DNA of 64,000 bases, from the NCBI GenBank assembly GCA_035550215.1, contig DASZPM010000016.1:1-64000 (forward strand), in the 5' to 3' direction. Origin of the DNA: JABDFW01 sp035550215 (GTDB taxonomy: Bacteria > Bacteroidota > Bacteroidia > Chitinophagales > Chitinophagaceae). Under the pieces are notes generated by a model, which saw nothing but the letters and a program-made list of their open reading frames with translations, searched no databases and was not told where the DNA came from. How positions within the stretch are numbered: the first letter of the stretch is position 1; each line of letters begins with the position of its first letter. Made by a program: the position numbers and the translations under genes. Below, in pieces: positions 60,095 through 64,000 of the stretch.

Positions 60095-60727
60095 ATGGTA
60101 AAAAATATTTTAATAGACTCTCTTGACCTTGAAGGCGGGGTTTTATGTCTTGATTTTGCGAATACGGTAAGTGACCGCAGGCTAACACCTGTGCAGGACT
60201 ATTTTACTGATATCTATGCATTTTTGTATTGGGCGGCAAATAAAGCGGGAATTGTTACCGAAAGAGAGGCAATGCTGCTTGAAAAGACAATTAAAGAAAA
60301 CCCGGCAAAGGCAATTGGCTTTTTTAAAGAAGCGATTGATTTAAGGGAACTTATATACGCCATGTTTTACAGGGTTAGCAGGAATGAAGATATAACCGCA
60401 GGGCAATTAAATGAGTTTAATGCAATACTGAAAAAGTACATACCTTATACAAAACTGCAAAAAAAAGGAAGCGGTTTTGAAGAAGTATGCGCCCTTGAGG
60501 AAGATGACCTGTATATATTAACAGTTCCCATTATAAAAAGCGCCCACGAATTATTGCTGTCCGGAAAGCTGGAAAAAATAAAACAATGCGGCAGCGATAA
60601 CTGCGGTTGGCTTTTTCTGGATACGTCAAAAAATGGCAAACGGCACTGGTGCAGTATGAAGACCTGTGGCAGCAAAGACAAGGCCATCAAATATTATTAC
60701 CGTAAAAAAGAGGCAAGAGAACAATAG
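60095..60727 (+). CDS. CGNR zinc-finger / ABATE-domain transcriptional regulator
   Basis: A 210-residue protein. The N-terminal ABATE domain (LCLDFANTVSDRRLTPVQDY to LRELIYAMFYRV) is a putative stress- or ligand-sensing module, and the C-terminal CGNR-type finger has Cys165, Cys170, Cys186 and Cys191 (QCGSDNCGWLFLD, RHWCSMKTCG). The naming tetrapeptide CGNR is CGSK here. Proteins of this family are thought to be DNA-binding regulators. Repeated TTTACC boxes at its own promoter suggest autoregulation. Its stop abuts the stop of the convergent GNAT gene with no base between. Confidence 0.85.
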   Translation: MVKNILIDSLDLEGGVLCLDFANTVSDRRLTPVQDYFTDIYAFLYWAANKAGIVTEREAMLLEKTIKENPAKAIGFFKEAIDLRELIYAMFYRVSRNEDITAGQLNEFNAILKKYIPYTKLQKKGSGFEEVCALEEDDLYILTVPIIKSAHELLLSGKLEKIKQCGSDNCGWLFLDTSKNGKRHWCSMKTCGSKDKAIKYYYRKKEAREQ

Positions 60728-61183
60728 TTAGAAGTTAAGGGCACAGTTAACCCATTCCGGGTCAAAATTGGCGTTGTATTTTTTGTAAAAATTTATAGCA
60801 GGCTCGTTCCATTCAAGCACCTGCCAGACAATGCCACAGAATTTTCTTTCTTTAGCTTCTTCAATCAGCGCATCAAACAGCAATTTGCCAATGCCTTTGC
60901 CCCGCGCTTCTTCTGTCACAACAATGTCCTCAAGGTACATCCGTTGTCCCTTCCAGGTAGAATAACGTATGTAATACAGGGCAAACCCCTGGATAATATT
61001 TGTTTCGTCTTCAACAGCCACAAAAGCCCACCATACCGGGTTATCACCAAAGCCGCTTTCTTCAAAATGTTCAAGCGTTACAGTAACTTCCTGCGGCGCT
61101 TTTTCGTATAAAGCCAGTTCTTTTACAAGCTCTAAAAGTCTCGGGCAGTCTTTGCGTTCCGCCCTGCGTATTGTTATTGCCAT
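60728..61183 (-). CDS. GNAT-family N-acetyltransferase (diamine acetyltransferase-like)
   Basis: A 151-residue GNAT protein close in layout to spermidine/thialysine acetyltransferases: IRRAERKDCPRLLELVKELA, GFALYYIRYSTWKGQRMYLE, the acetyl-CoA loop VTEEARGKGIGKLLF, and EWNEPAINFYKKYNA. The substrate could be a polyamine or lysine analogue. The flavoprotein gene lies 19 bases upstream on the same strand, so the two are probably cotranscribed. Confidence 0.88.
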   Translation of the reverse strand: MAITIRRAERKDCPRLLELVKELALYEKAPQEVTVTLEHFEESGFGDNPVWWAFVAVEDETNIIQGFALYYIRYSTWKGQRMYLEDIVVTEEARGKGIGKLLFDALIEEAKERKFCGIVWQVLEWNEPAINFYKKYNANFDPEWVNCALNF

Positions 61184-61202
61184 GTTGCTGAATAATTTGT
61201 TC

Positions 61203-62141
61203 TTATAGTTCTTCCGTTAATCTTGTCACTTCTTCCGCGCAGCCAAACGCCAGCGTATAGCCGCTGCCGCCATGGCCGTAGTTATGAATTATTTTAGTGC
61301 CTTTCTCCCTTTCCACCCTTACTTCCGGCCTGTATGGCCGTAACCCTGCCCAGTTACCGATAATTTTTCTTTTATCAAGGCCGGGAAAAACGCTGTAAGC
61401 CCTTCTTAAAATGTCATCAAGGCTTTCCTGTTCCGTCTTTTCATCATACACATTTTCCTCGTAAGTACCGCCAACTATAGTAGCATCTTTGCGCGGAACT
61501 ATGTATGCAGGTGTCTGGTTGTCCAAAAATATATGGTCGGGAAACCCCGGCTCCAGCAATACTACCTGCCCGCGCACCGGGATAACCGTTTTGTCGTTGC
61601 ACAGTTCCCTTGAGCCCAAAGCCGAGCAATTGATGATGGCATCGTATTCGCTGCTCAAATCGTGCAGGTCAAATATCTGCTGGTGTTTAAAAGTAGTTCC
61701 CTTAGCCTCTACCTGTTTATACAGCCAGGGCAAAAATATTTGCGTTTCTATCAGCGGCACATAAGCCTCGTAGGCTTTATCATACCCGGCAGGCGCTTTA
61801 TCCTCCTGTAATACCGCCAAAGTATTACCCGGCATAAAATCAAGCCAGGTGTCCTCATCCCCGGTATTATTTTTTACTGCCTTTACAATTTTCTTCATGC
61901 TTATGCCTGTTTCTTCGCCGCACAGGCCTTCATAAAAATGGTAGCTTTTAACGCACCAGTCAATACCCCGCCGGTCATTCCTTATATGGTATGGAAACCA
62001 AAAGGCAGCAGCCCTGTTAGAAGTGATGTCCGGGGAAAAACTTTTTGAAATTATATGCAGTTCATGCCCCTGTGCCGCCAGCAAATAAGCGCTGCTCATG
62101 CCACTAATGCCCGCGCCAATAACAGCAATTTTTTTACCCAT
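61203..62141 (-). CDS. D-amino-acid oxidase-like FAD-dependent oxidoreductase
   Basis: A 312-residue flavoprotein of the DAO family. The N-terminal dinucleotide fold is AVIGAGISGMSSAYLLAAQG; INCSALGSRELC and VIPVRGQVVLLEPG follow; the C-terminal NWAGLRPYRPEVRVE and IIHNYGHGGSGYTLAFG match D-amino-acid and D-aspartate oxidases. It would oxidise D-amino acids to 2-oxo acids with hydrogen peroxide as by-product. A D-aminoacylase-like gene lies 3 kb away, but not in the same operon. A -7 box stands 4 bases before the ATG. Confidence 0.88.
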   Translation of the reverse strand: MGKKIAVIGAGISGMSSAYLLAAQGHELHIISKSFSPDITSNRAAAFWFPYHIRNDRRGIDWCVKSYHFYEGLCGEETGISMKKIVKAVKNNTGDEDTWLDFMPGNTLAVLQEDKAPAGYDKAYEAYVPLIETQIFLPWLYKQVEAKGTTFKHQQIFDLHDLSSEYDAIINCSALGSRELCNDKTVIPVRGQVVLLEPGFPDHIFLDNQTPAYIVPRKDATIVGGTYEENVYDEKTEQESLDDILRRAYSVFPGLDKRKIIGNWAGLRPYRPEVRVEREKGTKIIHNYGHGGSGYTLAFGCAEEVTRLTEEL

Positions 62142-62145
62142 GCCG

Positions 62146-62153
62146 CAAAAATA
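62146..62153 (-). promoter_or_regulatory. -7 box TATTTTTG before the flavoprotein gene
   Basis: A perfect TAnnTTTG ending 4 bases before ATG 62141, which predicts a leaderless transcript. No -33 box is evident. Confidence 0.4.
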
Positions 62154-62192
62154 GTAGTTAGTTGCCTTGTTGATTAATTAACGGGCGGGATA

Positions 62193-64000
62193 TTATTTTT
62201 TCTTCGTGGCTTTAAAAGTGCCATTGGGTTGTATAAAAAGCACTTCAGTAATATTGCCTTTATCATCGGCGTTAAACTGAAGGGTGTAACCTGTAAGTGT
62301 TTTTATAGAGAATTTATTTGTATCCACCGGTACTAGCGCATATTCCGGCTGGCCGGGTACAAACAGGTAAAGTGTTTTATCATCTTTAATATACAGTTTT
62401 GCTGTAACAGGGCCCAGCCCGTATTCGCCGGTATATTTTTGCAGGCTGTCTTTACTTATCTCTTTTGGTTTAGGCGACCTGTCAAATACAATTGGCTTAA
62501 GGCCGCCTTCCATAGTGATGGAGAGGCTTTCAATATCGCCGGCCATATTCATATTAAACTGGAGCGGGTCACTTTTATCACTTGTGTCTATTCCGTCGTG
62601 AATGTTATCATCAAAAGGTTCAAACATGTCGTAATGGTAATGCATCAACCACCATTTGGCATTTGGCAAGAAGGCAAACAGGGAATCTCTTTCAAGAGAA
62701 ACATTTATCGCCCCGTATCCTTTGTTGGTATAAATACCTTCATAGTCTTTCAGGGGATGGGAGGGAACGGTATTTAACTTGCGGCTTGATACCTGTGCCG
62801 CTTCCGCTTTTTTGGCAGCGGCTTTTGCCGAGTCAGCCCGGCTTTTCAGGTAGGTTTCCCAGTCATAATATTTTAACCCAAGCATCCTGTCGGCAATTAA
62901 ATTGCGTACTGCCGATGGAACCGTCGAACCATTCTGGTTGCTTAATACAATAATACCTATACTGTCAGAAGGAAAAAAGCAGGTACTTGCAGAAAAGCCG
63001 TCAATATTACCGCCGTGCTCTACGCGGTAATGCCCTTTATAGGATGCCTGCATCCAGCCATATCCATAACTCGAAAAAAAGACATCCGGGATTTCTTTGG
63101 TTGGTAAGCCTCCGTCAATCATCATTTGCGGGCTCATTGCTTCGGTGGCATAACCTGCGGGAATGATTTGTTTCTCCCCGAACTTACCATCATTTATCCA
63201 GGTAATTACCCATTTGGCCATTTCGGTTACGCTGCTGTTTATGCTGCCGGCAGGCCCCATCGCATCAATATGATAATAATCCAGCTTATGAATTATACTG
63301 TCTTTTTTAACGTAATACCCAATAGCCGCATCACTGTCTGCAGCCATAGTATCTACTGAAAAATCGGTGCGCTCCATACCCAGCGGCTGTAATATTTTTT
63401 CTTTTACGTTTTTCTCCCATAGTTCTCCCGTTAATTTTTGCACTAATACACCCTGCACCAAAAACATAAAATTATTGTATTGCCATTTTTCCCGAACGCC
63501 ATATGTCGGCTCCATGTATTGAATACGCTGTATAAGACTGTCTCTTGACTTTGTGGTGAAATAATACCAGGAGAGATCATGCCTTGGTAAACCCGTCCTG
63601 TGGGACATCAGGTCTTTAACAAGAATATTATTATTCATGTTATCATTATAAAATTTCAGTTCGGGCAGGTAATTTCTTATTGGTTTATTAAAATCAACTT
63701 TGCCTTTCTCACGCAGCATACCCAGGAGTGATGCGGTAAAAGCCTTGGTGCAACTGCCTATGGCAAAAAGGGTATTGGCAGTAACCGGCTTTTTATTTTC
63801 AACATCGCGGTAACCAAAACCCTTTGCATATATCACTTTATTTTTCTCCACTACTGCTACTGCAAAACCTACAGCATGCCAGTCTTTCAAAATACGGGCA
63901 AAAGCAGTATCAAGGCCTTCAAAACGTTTGTCAATTTGTGCGGGTACTGCTTTTTTCTGGGCAGTTGCAATGCCCGTTACGGCAATCAATAGCAGCAGTA
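62193..64000 (-). CDS. Serine hydrolase, class C beta-lactamase-related, 5' end outside window
   Basis: The frame is open to the right edge, and the visible start (LLLLIAVTGIATAQKK) is the hydrophobic core of a signal peptide, so the gene begins just beyond the window. The beta-lactamase/esterase domain has the nucleophile in AIGSCTKAFTASLL (Ser-Cys-Thr-Lys), the Tyr-Asn pair in KWQYNNFMF, and HGG in VEHGGNIDGFSAS. A C-terminal DUF3471-like beta domain (KDYEGIYTNKGYGAINVSLE, LQKYTGEYGLGPVTAKLYIK) follows an Ala/Lys-rich linker. It probably hydrolyses a peptide or ester in the periplasm; true beta-lactamase activity is unlikely. Confidence 0.87.
   Translation of the reverse strand, partial: LLLLIAVTGIATAQKKAVPAQIDKRFEGLDTAFARILKDWHAVGFAVAVVEKNKVIYAKGFGYRDVENKKPVTANTLFAIGSCTKAFTASLLGMLREKGKVDFNKPIRNYLPELKFYNDNMNNNILVKDLMSHRTGLPRHDLSWYYFTTKSRDSLIQRIQYMEPTYGVREKWQYNNFMFLVQGVLVQKLTGELWEKNVKEKILQPLGMERTDFSVDTMAADSDAAIGYYVKKDSIIHKLDYYHIDAMGPAGSINSSVTEMAKWVITWINDGKFGEKQIIPAGYATEAMSPQMMIDGGLPTKEIPDVFFSSYGYGWMQASYKGHYRVEHGGNIDGFSASTCFFPSDSIGIIVLSNQNGSTVPSAVRNLIADRMLGLKYYDWETYLKSRADSAKAAAKKAEAAQVSSRKLNTVPSHPLKDYEGIYTNKGYGAINVSLERDSLFAFLPNAKWWLMHYHYDMFEPFDDNIHDGIDTSDKSDPLQFNMNMAGDIESLSITMEGGLKPIVFDRSPKPKEISKDSLQKYTGEYGLGPVTAKLYIKDDKTLYLFVPGQPEYALVPVDTNKFSIKTLTGYTLQFNADDKGNITEVLFIQPNGTFKATKKK

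Noticed and set aside
59841..60727. Toxin-antitoxin pair formed by the small gene and the CGNR regulator
   Set aside because: The genes are divergent, not cotranscribed, and the small peptide shows no toxin family motif; a regulator-target relation fits better.
60725..60730. Zero-base gap between two convergent stop codons
   Set aside because: Unusual but seen in compact genomes; both proteins are complete, so there is no sign of fusion or truncation.

Overview
The window looks like a chromosomal segment of a Bacteroidota bacterium, most likely of the Chitinophagaceae or a close family. Pointers are a type IX secretion C-terminal sorting domain (end of the protein at 54035-56035), a PID-CTERM-like small protein at the left edge, DUF4199 and LytTR/His-kinase pairs, a lysine/alanine-rich histone-like protein, absence of purine-rich ribosome sites, and -7 boxes of the Bacteroidota form TAnnTTTG in front of several genes. 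I see no transposase, integrase, prophage or CRISPR array.

Layout. (1) 2-14361, all on +: a molybdenum-hydroxylase locus (two large molybdopterin subunits, one [2Fe-2S] subunit, one diheme cytochrome c) followed by an almost gap-free cofactor operon: moaC, mobA (with an extra N-terminal domain), moaD, moaE, moaA, moeB-rhodanese, a TauE/SafE permease, moeA, xdhC and a mocA-like cytidylyltransferase. Enzyme, cofactor synthesis, nucleotide attachment and sulfuration are therefore encoded together. (2) 14387-18616: aldo/keto reductase with its AraC-type regulator, a sigma factor broken by two homopolymer indels with its membrane-protein partner, a histone-like protein and a VOC protein. (3) 18934-24334: a secreted protein with a recent internal 372-bp duplication, a GH2 exo-glycosidase, and two tRNA genes (Leu-CAG, Pro-GGG). 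(4) 24464-30805, on -: a lactate operon (lldP, lutA, lutB, lutC) that ends with malate synthase. (5) 31056-36923, on -: a compact operon of AlkD-like, ankyrin, VOC, ankyrin, GNAT and DUF1624 membrane proteins, with a GNAT-ankyrin fusion gene divergent from it. (6) 38583-40303: LytS/LytR-type two-component pair. (7) 40417-48534: a dihydroorotase homologue that has lost catalytic residues, DUF4199 protein, two glycosyltransferases, and the four enzymes of GDP-D-glycero-alpha-D-manno-heptose synthesis (gmhA, hddA, gmhB, hddC), interrupted by an SGNH hydrolase on the other strand. (8) 48615-64000: a secreted unknown, a membrane histidine kinase, a GH3 glucosidase, a T9SS-secreted repeat protein, a D-aminoacylase-like lipoprotein, a protein that resembles a degenerate class II aminoacyl-tRNA synthetase, a CGNR-zinc-finger regulator opposite a 54-residue small gene, GNAT, a D-amino-acid-oxidase-like flavoprotein and a serine hydrolase cut by the right edge.

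The most interesting points are the 54-residue gene with its own terminator facing the CGNR regulator across repeated TTTACC boxes, the ankyrin/GNAT/VOC operon with its fusion gene, the synthetase-like pseudoenzyme candidate at 58054-58977, the dihydroorotase-like and D-aminoacylase-like proteins lacking metal ligands, malate synthase inside a lactate operon, and three perfect -7 boxes lying only 4 to 7 bases before start codons, which predict leaderless mRNAs. All assignments come from reading the sequence; no database search was run.
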